DNA from: Pseudomonas sessilinigenes
GTDB lineage: Bacteria; Pseudomonadota; Gammaproteobacteria; Pseudomonadales; Pseudomonadaceae
NCBI RefSeq assembly: GCF_003850565.1
Contig: NZ_CP027706.1
Span: 186,001-250,000, forward strand
Length of the DNA: 64,000 nucleotides
Direction of reading: 5' to 3'
The position numbers and the translations under genes were made by a program. The notes under the pieces are model-generated. The model had not been told where the DNA came from, did not search any database, and saw only the letters and a program-made list of their open reading frames with translations. Positions 25,245 through 32,886 of this stretch are shown piece after piece (within the stretch, counting starts at the first letter, position 1; each line of letters starts with the position of its first letter).

Positions 25245-25936
25245 CTGACGCCCGACAGACCCCATCCGCCGAGGAGCAGATGCTGGCCCATGTGCGCGAG
25301 CACAGCGCGATGGAGCCGCCGGCCCATCTCGACGCCCTGATCCTGGCTGCTGCCCGCCGCGAGGCTCCCGCCCCCCGTACCGGGTGGTGGCAGCGCTGGC
25401 TGCAGGCCTGCCAGCGTCCGCGTTACCAGGTGGCCTTTGCCAGCCTGTTCGGCGTGGCCTTGATCATCGCTATGGTGCAGCGCACTCCGGAGCAGTACCC
25501 GACCCAGGTCTTCGCCCCGGCGCGAGCCCCGGCCCCGGTGCCTGCGGCAGCCAAGGCCAGGCCCCGGGCGATGGAACAGGCCGAGATGGCCCCGGTACCG
25601 GCTCCAGCTCCAGCCGAAGCATCCGGTGCCCTGAGCGCTCCCGCCCCGGCGGCGCCCACCAGCAGCTTCGCCATGGCACCGCACATGAACCGGCTGGAGG
25701 AACGGCTCGCGCAATCGGACGTCCCCACCGAGGCCCATGCATCGCACCTGGCCAAGCGCATGGCCGCGACGCTCGGTCCGAGCCCCATCGAGCGGCTGGA
25801 CCCGGTCCTGAAGGAGGTATTGCGCCTGTGGGACGGTGGCCATAACCGAGAGGCGGCCGAGCTGTTGCTCAAGCTCTATGCCGCCTACCCGGACGAGGAC
25901 CTGGACAGCCGCTTGCACGCCTTGCGTCGGCGGTGA
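25241..25936 (+). CDS. Single-pass membrane protein, possible anti-sigma factor
   Basis: This 231-residue protein is coupled to the sigma gene by an ATGA overlap. It has a short N-terminal cytoplasmic region (about 1-60), one membrane helix at about 64-82 (FASLFGVALIIAMVQ), a long Pro/Ala-rich linker (about 85-145) and a C-terminal helical domain (about 160-231). This topology and position fit an anti-sigma factor, but the N-terminal HxxxCxxC zinc motif of the common class is absent. The role is inferred from context. Confidence 0.7.
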   Translation: MTDARQTPSAEEQMLAHVREHSAMEPPAHLDALILAAARREAPAPRTGWWQRWLQACQRPRYQVAFASLFGVALIIAMVQRTPEQYPTQVFAPARAPAPVPAAAKARPRAMEQAEMAPVPAPAPAEASGALSAPAPAAPTSSFAMAPHMNRLEERLAQSDVPTEAHASHLAKRMAATLGPSPIERLDPVLKEVLRLWDGGHNREAAELLLKLYAAYPDEDLDSRLHALRRR

Positions 25937-26008
25937 AGCACAAGGATTGGCCCTCAAGGCGGAAAACGCGCACTATCGTGGCCGTTTCCAGAACTTGAGA
26001 GGCCGTCC

Positions 26009-26191
26009 ATGGCACCTCGCATCGACCGCATTGCGGCAATGTTGAACTGCCCGATCAAGGGCGCACAGATCCGTCAGGCCATCAAGGAGAGTCGCAAGGA
26101 CTTCGACCTTGAACAGGCCGAAGAGGACGATGCCGAAGCGCTGGCGCCGCAGGCCCAGGCAGACCTGCCGAAGGCCGACGAGGCTCAATGA
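26009..26191 (+). CDS. Small hypothetical protein (60 aa)
   Basis: It begins MAPRIDRIAAMLNCPIKG and ends in an acidic, Ala/Gln-rich tail. A GAGAGG sits eight bases upstream of the ATG. Codon use is typical of the chromosome. No domain is recognised, and no transmembrane segment or signal peptide is seen. Confidence 0.6.
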   Translation: MAPRIDRIAAMLNCPIKGAQIRQAIKESRKDFDLEQAEEDDAEALAPQAQADLPKADEAQ

Positions 26192-26209
26192 ACCCGGCAG
26201 CCTGAACCT

Positions 26210-26671
26210 TTAGGAAGGCATGGCAGGCAGGTCGAGGAACTCGGCGCAGGCGCCATCCGCGCTCATGCGCCGGGCCCGCTCCGGCAGCAGCCGATGGTGG
26301 TTTTCCACTTGCCAGCGATACCAGCTCAGGCGTTGGACGATCCGCCGCTTGCAGGCCGGCGGCAGTTGCCCCAGCAGGTCGGCGCTGCCAGGCGCCAGGT
26401 GGGCTCGGGTCGAGTAGTAGTTGAACAGGTTTTCCCGCAGGCCGAAGCAGTCTTCCAGGGTTTGCTCGATGCTGTAGGCGTACAGCTCGAAGCTGGCACT
26501 GAGCTGCTGCGCGCCGTCGGCGTTGTCGCGCAGGTAGCTGAAGATTCCCGGCCAGTTGATGCAGTACAGGTGCTCATCCCAATCGCCGTCCCGGGTCAGG
26601 TACTGGCCCTGGCCACGAAAGAACTGCAGCACTTCCTGGCGCTCCAGCGCCTCTTCAAAGTTGCTTTTCAT
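26210..26671 (-). CDS. Hypothetical protein, second gene of a two-gene operon
   Basis: This 153-residue soluble protein is rich in Trp and Tyr, with LQFFRGQGQYLTRDGDWDEH near the N-terminus and RIVQRLSWYRWQVENHH near the C-terminus. I chose ATG 26671, which overlaps the upstream gene by 17 bases. No family is recognised. The close coupling suggests it acts with the product of 26655-27506. Confidence 0.65.
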   Translation of the reverse strand: MKSNFEEALERQEVLQFFRGQGQYLTRDGDWDEHLYCINWPGIFSYLRDNADGAQQLSASFELYAYSIEQTLEDCFGLRENLFNYYSTRAHLAPGSADLLGQLPPACKRRIVQRLSWYRWQVENHHRLLPERARRMSADGACAEFLDLPAMPS

Positions 26672-27506
26672 CTTGTGTTCCCTTGACCTGGGCAATGCTC
26701 ACAGATAGCGCCACGCATTCGATCACGCTGTCGAAGCCGATCTCCAGGCGCACGTAGTAACCGGGGTTCAAGCGCGTGAGCTGGGTGCGCATGGGCCCAT
26801 CGAAGCGTGTGCCGCTCATGGCCAGCTCGCTGATGCCCAGGATCTCCAGCACCAAGCGGCAATGGCTTGGCCCTGGCGAGCTGTTCCAGCTGGCGGGCAG
26901 CCGTTGGCGGGGCAGCTCCCCGGACAGGGCCAGGTGCAGTCGCTCGCCGTGGAACTGTGGGCCGGGCGTCTCCAGTTCGTAGGGCGTGGCGGCGAGGCCG
27001 AATTGCGCTTTCCAGGCCTCGGGGTTATCGACGCTGAACAGCCAGTCACGGCTGCCGCGATCCCGTTCGGCAATCTCCTGGCATTGCTTGAGCGAGGGCA
27101 GCTGCGCACGGGCCAGGTCGTCGTGCCACAGCTCGCGGGCAGCACGCAGCAGGCGCTGGAAAAAGTCGCGGCTATCGATCACTCGCTCCGGCCAACCGCT
27201 GGGCCACTGCGGGTCCTCGTAGTCGTCCTCGGGCGGTTCCCAGACCTGCCCGAAGTCGTAGTGCGCATCGGCCACGGCCGCTTGCAGCGCCAGGACCCGC
27301 TGCTGCCGATGCCGGAAGTTCTCGCGCACATCGTCCCGCGCCAGGCAATAGCGGCGGATCAGCTGCTCACGGTCGTCGGGATCATTGGGGTCATAGCGGC
27401 TCAACTCGGCATCCAGCGCCTCGGGCATGCGGTAGCCGGTGAAACAGGCGATCCAGCTCTGCAAGGTTGGCTGGTACGGTTGGTCGAGCAGGGGATGGCG
27501 CAGCAT
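26655..27506 (-). CDS. Hypothetical protein, first gene of a two-gene operon
   Basis: The 283-residue product starts at ATG 27506, preceded by a strong AGGAGG; an open frame further upstream lacks such a site. It is soluble and Trp-rich, with a central acidic stretch ([16 protein letters not shown]) and a C-terminal segment with [15 protein letters not shown] and [19 protein letters not shown], which looks like a beta-rich domain. I do not recognise the family. It is transcribed toward the 26.0-kb small gene. Confidence 0.65.
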   Translation of the reverse strand: MLRHPLLDQPYQPTLQSWIACFTGYRMPEALDAELSRYDPNDPDDREQLIRRYCLARDDVRENFRHRQQRVLALQAAVADAHYDFGQVWEPPEDDYEDPQWPSGWPERVIDSRDFFQRLLRAARELWHDDLARAQLPSLKQCQEIAERDRGSRDWLFSVDNPEAWKAQFGLAATPYELETPGPQFHGERLHLALSGELPRQRLPASWNSSPGPSHCRLVLEILGISELAMSGTRFDGPMRTQLTRLNPGYYVRLEIGFDSVIECVALSVSIAQVKGTQDEKQL

Positions 27507-27604
27507 CGGGACCTCCTGTCCTGGGGGCGAGGAATGTAGCAAGTTGCCCACCGCCTGGGCAGGCCCGGGTGGCCATGCCCTTGTCGTCCGGCCTTGGCCG
27601 GGCC

Positions 27605-27640
27605 AACAAAAAAGCCCCGGGCCATGGGCCTGGGGCTTTC
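27605..27640 (-). terminator. Rho-independent terminator of the tRNA-Arg transcript
   Basis: On the minus strand, AAAGCCCCAGGCC pairs with GGCCCGGGGCTTT around a short ATG loop and is followed by a T6 run. It begins about 11 bases after the tRNA 3' end. Confidence 0.85.
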
Positions 27641-27650
27641 TCGTTGAAGC

Positions 27651-27727
27651 TGGCGCACTCGGCGGGATTCGAACCCACGACCCCTGCCTTCGGAGGGCAG
27701 TACTCTATCCAGCTGAGCTACGAGTGC
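27651..27727 (-). tRNA. tRNA-Arg(CCG)
   Basis: The 77-base minus-strand cloverleaf has a 7-bp acceptor stem (GCACTCG with CGAGTGC), a D arm containing AGCTCAGC, and a perfect 5-bp anticodon stem (CTGCC with GGCAG). The loop CTCCGAA gives anticodon CCG. The T arm contains GGTTCGAATCC, and CCA is encoded. It would read the Arg codon CGG. No phage attachment repeat was seen beside it. Confidence 0.95.
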
Positions 27728-27915
27728 AGTGCGGGCGACATCATACCTATGTCCACCCGGGGCGTCCACGCTGGTTTTCATGCGCGTGTGGTTGCCGGTC
27801 GCGATCCCCGGAAACCCCGGGGCCAGCGGTAGTTTTTCCCGCTGAACCGATCTTCTGCCCCGGCGCACCCTGCAGCCATGTCCGTGCAATCACGGGGCAC
27901 AGGGAGGTGCGGTAG

Positions 27916-28458
27916 ATGAACTGTTCCATGCAAGGTGGCCTGGAGGCGGCGCTGGCCGATCATCTGTTCGAGTCGAGCTGGCGCGCGGTCCTGCCCGGTT
28001 TGCAGCGCCGCGCCCGACAACTGGCCCGGGGCAATGCCGATGGCGCCCAGGAATGGCTGGCGGCCACGGCGATCAAGGCCTTGTTGTTCTTTCGCCGCTC
28101 GCCGGAGCGGATTCGCGACCCCCAGGGCTTCCTGTTCCTGGTCCTGGAGCATGTGTTTCTCGACAGTTGCCGGCGACGAACCCGGGAGCAGCGGTTGTTC
28201 GTCGACCTGGCCGACTTCGAGCAGGACCCGGTGCAGCAACTGGAGGCCCCGCAAATATCGGTGCTCGAGCATGTGGAGCTGCAGGAAGCCCTGGTCCAGC
28301 TCAGTCGCAGGGTCGCCAAGCTGTCTTTCAAGAAGCGCAGGCTGTTTGAGCTGAAGTTCATCGAAGATCTGCCCTACCCGCACATCGCCGCCGAGCTGGG
28401 TATCAACCAGCCCCTGGCCCGCAAGCATGTGCAATTGCTGCGCGAGCAACTGCGCTGA
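27916..28458 (+). CDS. Small sigma-70-family factor heading the R-body operon
   Basis: This 180-residue protein has a region-2-like part (about 20-85: RRARQLARGN, DPQGFLFLVLEHVFLDSCRRRTREQ) and a region-4 helix-turn-helix (about 130-178: LSFKKRRLFELKFIEDLPYPHIAAELGINQPLARKHVQLL). GGAGGTGCGGTAG precedes the ATG. It resembles the FecI/ECF class by size and layout. It lies 118 bases upstream of four reb-type genes and one linked gene on the same strand, so control of R-body expression is the natural inference. No anti-sigma gene is adjacent. Confidence 0.8.
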   Translation: MNCSMQGGLEAALADHLFESSWRAVLPGLQRRARQLARGNADGAQEWLAATAIKALLFFRRSPERIRDPQGFLFLVLEHVFLDSCRRRTREQRLFVDLADFEQDPVQQLEAPQISVLEHVELQEALVQLSRRVAKLSFKKRRLFELKFIEDLPYPHIAAELGINQPLARKHVQLLREQLR

Positions 28459-28576
28459 AGCATGACGAGGATTCACAATGGGCCTGCCGGAGCGTTTTCT
28501 TTCAGTGAGCCTGTTTTCGACGCTGTAGCCGGCGCCGCCGCCCCTGCGGTGGGCCATTCCATCTAAGGAGAGATGT

Positions 28577-28804
28577 ATGCCAGATCCCATGGTCAACTCG
28601 CAGATCACCGATGCCGTCACCCAGACCAACGTCAAGGTGGTGGCCGAGGCCCCCGCCCAGTCCATTGCCTCGCTGTACCAGGTGGCCAGCCATTCCGCGG
28701 GCTTGTCGTTGCAGAACGCCGTCAACAGTCAGCAGGCGCTGAACCAGATCTCCAATGCGGTGGTGTCCAAGGCCGTGGCCCTGATCATGGCGATCGGCGA
28801 GTAG
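28577..28804 (+). CDS. RebB-family R-body structural protein (75 aa)
   Basis: This short protein carries the RebB signature QITDAVTQTNVKVVAEAPA, shared almost exactly with the products of 30208 and 30579. AAGGAGAG lies upstream of the ATG. RebB-type proteins polymerise into R-bodies, coiled protein ribbons that can extend and burst membranes. It is shorter than its paralogues and has its own C-terminus (KAVALIMAIGE), so it may be a minor or regulating subunit. Confidence 0.85.
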   Translation: MPDPMVNSQITDAVTQTNVKVVAEAPAQSIASLYQVASHSAGLSLQNAVNSQQALNQISNAVVSKAVALIMAIGE

Positions 28805-28828
28805 GGCTGATGGCCCGGGAGAAGCGTC

Positions 28829-29461
28829 ATGGCTTGGTTCAAGAAGAAAACCCCTCGCACGGATGAAGTCGGTGCAAAACCCGAGCCCGTGATAACGCTG
28901 GAGCCGGGCCCGGAAAAGGCGCCCGACCCGGTGCCGCCGCCTGAGCCGGCACCGCAAGTGCCGCCGTCCACGGGCGGCGACAAAGTCTCGATCATGGGGA
29001 TGTTGAACGATCAGTTGCTCAAGAAGGCCAACAACCCGGACACCGGCAACACCTCTGCCTTGAACAGCCAGATCGTGCAGGCGGTGCAGTTCACCAATGC
29101 CGAGGCCTTCAGCTATGCCCCGGCGCAGATCGCCGTGCCTCCGGACATGATGATCAGCCAGGCGGCCGGTCTGGTGGCGCAATCGGCCGCCGGATACTTC
29201 GATGGGGTCAGCAAGCTGGCCCTGGCGGCCCAGGCGGTGCTGATCAAGCAGATGACCGAAAACATCGTCAAGGAAAACGTCACGGGGGCCGCCGAAGATG
29301 CATTGGGCGTGCTGGCCACCGACCTGATGGTGGGGGCGGCCGCGGCGGTGGCGGCTGCCGCGGGGGCCATGGAAGCCGATGCGGCGGCCGGGGCCATCGA
29401 CAAGATCGATGCCAGCATCGCCAAGTACGCCGATACCCTGGCCAACCGTGCATCATCCTGA
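28829..29461 (+). CDS. Extended RebB-like protein with Pro-rich N-terminal region
   Basis: This 210-residue protein starts with a charged, Pro-rich segment (about 1-55). A RebB-like region (about 70-145) follows, with NSQIVQAVQFTNAEAFSYAP aligning in pattern with the paralogues' QITDAVTQTNVKVVAEAP. An Ala-rich helical tail (about 155-205) ends the protein. It lies 24 bases after the first rebB gene. Its size and composition suggest a specialised R-body component rather than the bulk ribbon subunit. Confidence 0.7.
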   Translation: MAWFKKKTPRTDEVGAKPEPVITLEPGPEKAPDPVPPPEPAPQVPPSTGGDKVSIMGMLNDQLLKKANNPDTGNTSALNSQIVQAVQFTNAEAFSYAPAQIAVPPDMMISQAAGLVAQSAAGYFDGVSKLALAAQAVLIKQMTENIVKENVTGAAEDALGVLATDLMVGAAAAVAAAAGAMEADAAAGAIDKIDASIAKYADTLANRASS

Positions 29462-29600
29462 ACATCGCTCCCCGGGCGCGCAAGGCACCCGGGGAGGTTG
29501 TGCTGGGGCCCCGCGAGGCCTCTTTTTTCATCCTGGGCGCTGAAGTCCGACCCACCCGATACCCAGTGCTTCAGCGCCATTCATCGACAAGGAGCATGAG

Positions 29601-30104
29601 ATGGCGAATGAAGACCTTAATGCGTTGGAAATGATCCAGCGTTTTGCCGAAGCCTACCTGAAACGTCCGTTGACCCAGGTCGAAAGCCAGGTGCTCGATG
29701 CGTTCATCCGCGACAAGCCCCTGGACTTTTCCCAGAACGCCCAGCAGAGCGTCGAGCAGGCCCGCAAGCAGGCCATGGAACTGATCCGCTCCGACAGCCA
29801 GCGCACCCGCAGCATTCTCGACCAGGTGACCAGCCCCAGGGCCACCGACAGGGCCGACCCCCAGGCCCGTGAGTTGGTGCTCTCGCAACTGCTGGCGGCC
29901 ATCGCGGCCCAGGGCCAGGCGGCGCCAGCCCCGCCGGAACCCGCCGGCCCGGTGAACGACCCCACGCTCAGGGCGATGGTCAGCGCCATGGTGCAGGCCG
30001 AGGTGAAGAACACGGTGGAAAAACAGCTGGCCGAGCTCACGCAAAAGGTCGAGGAGGTGCTCAGGCAGTCCAGTCCCGGCAATGGTCGCCCGGGGTCGCG
30101 CTGA
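29601..30104 (+). CDS. R-body operon-associated helical protein
   Basis: This 167-residue, highly charged protein is predicted to be mostly helical. It has a Pro/Ala linker at about 110-120 and a possible coiled coil at about 130-160 (VQAEVKNTVEKQLAELTQKVEEVL). AAGGAGCATGAG precedes the ATG. No RebB signature is present. Its place between reb genes suggests an assembly or accessory role; the function is not established. Confidence 0.65.
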   Translation: MANEDLNALEMIQRFAEAYLKRPLTQVESQVLDAFIRDKPLDFSQNAQQSVEQARKQAMELIRSDSQRTRSILDQVTSPRATDRADPQARELVLSQLLAAIAAQGQAAPAPPEPAGPVNDPTLRAMVSAMVQAEVKNTVEKQLAELTQKVEEVLRQSSPGNGRPGSR

Positions 30105-30207
30105 GCCGGCTCGGGCGCGGCTTTCGGGGCCGGTTCACAGGCCATGGCCTGCCACGTTCACTCAATGACACGGAATGCTCCGTGTATCAAACAAAGGAAG
30201 TTGAGCC

Positions 30208-30522
30208 ATGCCACTTGTAAATGAACAAATCACCGATGCCGTCACCCAGACCAACGTCAAAGTCGTCGCCGAAGCGCCGGCCATGGCAATGGGCACCATC
30301 TACCAATCCATGGCCCAGGCCACCGCGATCCTGTTCCAGAACTCGGTCTCGGCGCAGCAGCAGCAAAACACCCTGGCGCAGGCCGCGACCAACCAGGGCG
30401 TGATGCAGATCTACAGCGTCGACACCACCGCCGGTGCCGCGGCAACCGAGAAGGTCGCCCAGGGCGGGGTCGCCGACAACCTCACCAGCCTGCTGACCGT
30501 ACTCAAGTCCTTCCAGGTCTGA
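30208..30522 (+). CDS. RebB-family R-body structural protein (104 aa, copy 2)
   Basis: It contains QITDAVTQTNVKVVAEAPA at the N-terminus, then a Met/Gln/Ala-rich helix (NSVSAQQQQNTLAQAATNQG) and VMQIYSVDTTAG. It is about 80-85% identical by eye to the next gene product, indicating tandem duplication. GGAAGTTGAGCC precedes the ATG. It is probably a main ribbon subunit. Confidence 0.88.
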   Translation: MPLVNEQITDAVTQTNVKVVAEAPAMAMGTIYQSMAQATAILFQNSVSAQQQQNTLAQAATNQGVMQIYSVDTTAGAAATEKVAQGGVADNLTSLLTVLKSFQV

Positions 30523-30578
30523 AGGCCTGACGGCTTAGTCCCCAGTTGAGTTCATCTTGCTAAAAAAATGGAGTTTTT

Positions 30579-30893
30579 ATGAGCACAGTTAGTCCGCAAA
30601 TCACCGATGCCGTGACCCAGAGCAACGTCAAGGTGGTCGCCGAGGCACCCGCCGTAGCCATGGGCACTGTCTTCCAGTCTATGGGCCAGTCCGTGGCCAT
30701 CCTGTTCCAGAACTCGGTTTCGGCCCAGCAACAGCAGAACACCCTGGCCCAGGCGGCTACCAACCAGGGCGTAATGCAGATCTACAGCGTCGACACCACC
30801 GCCGGAGCGGCCACCACCGAGAAAATCGCCCAAGGCGGCGTGGTCGACAACCTCGCCAGCCTGTTGACCGTGCTCAAGTCGCTCAACAGCTGA
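30579..30893 (+). CDS. RebB-family R-body structural protein (104 aa, copy 3)
   Basis: It is a near-duplicate of the preceding gene, with the same length, signature and C-terminal LLTVLKS ending. Differences cluster at the N-terminus (MSTVSPQ) and around residues 25-40. Two similar subunits would be consistent with a heteropolymeric R-body, as known from the Reb systems of Caedibacter and other bacteria. Confidence 0.88.
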   Translation: MSTVSPQITDAVTQSNVKVVAEAPAVAMGTVFQSMGQSVAILFQNSVSAQQQQNTLAQAATNQGVMQIYSVDTTAGAATTEKIAQGGVVDNLASLLTVLKSLNS

Positions 30894-30912
30894 TTGTTCC
30901 TGGCGGCATGCC

Positions 30913-30953
30913 AACGCCCCCGTTGCCAGCAGGCAGCGGGGGCGTTGTCTTTA
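30913..30953 (+). terminator. Terminator of the R-body operon
   Basis: A near-perfect 15-base stem, AACGCCCCCGTTGCC with GGCAGCGGGGGCGTT, closes a 4-base loop and is followed by GTCTTTAT. It lies 19 bases after the last reb stop codon. Confidence 0.8.
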
Positions 30954-31268
30954 TGGCGCAGCAATGACGTTGATCCGAAAGTTTTCGCCTTGGGGACGTT
31001 TACGTTCTTTTTTTCGAACGCCCTATTGTCCTTTTACCCCCTTTGCTCCTAGGATTCGTTTGAGATTTCAAACGCTCTTGCCTGGGTGCCCAAGCGCACG
31101 TCTATCCTTGTGTGCGACATTTTTCATGCTTCGACCCAGTGAACGATTTTCCTGACGGCAGCTTTGCTCCGTCCGTTGCATGCGCTGCTGCGCTCGACGG
31201 ACGACAAGGCGCCTTTTCTACAATCACAATTTGCCCCGCGTATGCGCGGTGCTGTTAAGGAATCCGAC
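30954..31268 (+). other. Long leader upstream of gabD
   Basis: These 315 bases have no convincing gene. The frame open into gabD from upstream lacks a ribosome site. The region holds a perfect inverted repeat (separate entry) and T-rich stretches that could carry promoters. Confidence 0.5.
31057..31074. promoter_or_regulatory. Candidate operator upstream of gabD
   Basis: A perfect inverted repeat, CGTTTGA-GATT-TCAAACG (7-base arms, 4-base centre), lies 195 bases before the gabD start. Its position and symmetry suggest a dimeric regulator site; the regulator is not identified. Confidence 0.35.
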
Positions 31269-32711
31269 ATGCAGCTCAAAGATGCCCAGTTGTTCCGCCA
31301 ACAAGCCTATATCGATGGTGCTTGGGTGGATGCGGACGGCGGCCAGACCATCAAGGTCAACAACCCGGCCACCGGTGAGATCCTCGGTACCGTGCCGAAG
31401 ATGGGGGCCGCCGAAACCCGTCGCGCCATCGAAGCCGCCGACAAGGCCCTGCCGGCCTGGCGTGCCCTGACCGCCAAGGAGCGCGCCACCAAGCTGCGCC
31501 GCTGGTATGAGCTGCTGATCGAGAACCAGGACGACCTCGGTCGCTTGATGACCCTGGAGCAGGGCAAGCCACTGGCCGAGGCCAAGGGCGAGATCGCCTA
31601 CGCAGCCTCCTTCATCGAGTGGTTCGCCGAAGAAGCCAAGCGCATCTACGGCGATGTGATCCCCGGCCACCAGCCCGACAAGCGCCTGATCGTGATCAAG
31701 CAGCCGATCGGCGTGACCGCGGCCATCACTCCGTGGAACTTCCCCGCCGCCATGATCACCCGCAAAGCCGGCCCGGCCCTGGCCGCCGGTTGCACCATGG
31801 TGATCAAGCCCGCTTCGCAAACCCCGTTCTCGGCCCTGGCCCTGGTTGAGCTGGCCCACCGTGCCGGCATCCCGAAAGGCGTGCTGAGCGTGGTCACCGG
31901 CAGCGCCGGCGACATCGGCGGCGAGCTGACCAGCAACCCGATCGTGCGCAAGCTGTCGTTCACCGGCTCCACCGAGATCGGTCGCCAACTGATGGCCGAA
32001 TGCGCCAACGACATCAAGAAGGTTTCCCTGGAACTGGGCGGCAACGCACCGTTCATCGTGTTCGACGACGCCGACCTGGATAAGGCGGTCGAGGGCGCGA
32101 TCATTTCCAAGTACCGCAACAACGGCCAGACCTGCGTCTGCGCCAACCGCCTGTACATCCAGGATTCGGTCTACGACGCTTTCGCCGAGAAGCTCAAGGC
32201 CGCCGTGGCCAAGCTGAAGATCGGCAACGGCCTGGAAGAGGGCACCACCACCGGCCCGCTGATCGACGAAAAAGCCGTGGCCAAGGTCCAGGAACACATC
32301 AAGGATGCCCTGGACAAGGGCGCCACCCTGCTGGCCGGCGGCAAGCCCATGGAAGGCAACTTCTTCGAGCCGACCATCCTGGTCAACGTGCCCAAGGGCG
32401 CGGCCGTGGCCAAGGAAGAAACCTTCGGCCCGCTGGCGCCGCTGTTCCGCTTCAAGGACGAGGCCGAAGTCATCGCCATGTCCAACGACACCGAATTCGG
32501 CCTGGCCTCCTACTTCTATGCCCGCGACCTGGGTCGCGTATTCCGTGTGGCCGAGGCCCTGGAATACGGCATGGTCGGGGTCAACACCGGCCTGATCTCC
32601 AACGAAGTGGCGCCATTCGGCGGCATCAAGGCTTCGGGCCTGGGTCGCGAAGGTTCCAAGTACGGGATCGAGGATTACCTGGAAATCAAATACCTCTGCC
32701 TGGGTATCTGA
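31269..32711 (+). CDS. gabD: NADP+-dependent succinate-semialdehyde dehydrogenase
   Basis: GabD oxidises succinate semialdehyde to succinate, the last step of 4-aminobutyrate breakdown. The 480-residue length equals the family norm. Start 31269 is chosen because the upstream extension has no homology-like content. Motifs include PWNFPAAMITRKAGPALAAG, FTGSTEIGRQL, the catalytic Glu in SLELGGNAP, and the nucleophile Cys289 in NGQTCVCANR with the second Cys291, as in the redox-regulated GabD of E. coli. gabT follows after 175 bases on the same strand, so the two probably form the usual gabDT unit. Confidence 0.96.
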   Translation: MQLKDAQLFRQQAYIDGAWVDADGGQTIKVNNPATGEILGTVPKMGAAETRRAIEAADKALPAWRALTAKERATKLRRWYELLIENQDDLGRLMTLEQGKPLAEAKGEIAYAASFIEWFAEEAKRIYGDVIPGHQPDKRLIVIKQPIGVTAAITPWNFPAAMITRKAGPALAAGCTMVIKPASQTPFSALALVELAHRAGIPKGVLSVVTGSAGDIGGELTSNPIVRKLSFTGSTEIGRQLMAECANDIKKVSLELGGNAPFIVFDDADLDKAVEGAIISKYRNNGQTCVCANRLYIQDSVYDAFAEKLKAAVAKLKIGNGLEEGTTTGPLIDEKAVAKVQEHIKDALDKGATLLAGGKPMEGNFFEPTILVNVPKGAAVAKEETFGPLAPLFRFKDEAEVIAMSNDTEFGLASYFYARDLGRVFRVAEALEYGMVGVNTGLISNEVAPFGGIKASGLGREGSKYGIEDYLEIKYLCLGI

Positions 32712-32886
32712 TCCGGTTTCAAGCGCGCGGGGCACGAGAGCGCTGTCCCTCGCGCAGTTTTAAAACCGCACTATTCAAGGTGGCCCGGGACCACGGCGGC
32801 AGTCGATCATCGCATGCTGCCACCGTTGCCTCCCCGCCCCGCAACCCTTGAACCGCACCGCGGCCGCCGCGGTGAATGAGGACATT

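Noticed and set aside
27640..27740. Integration site (att) at the tRNA-Arg gene
   Set aside because: No duplicated 3' tRNA end and no integrase gene was found on either side.
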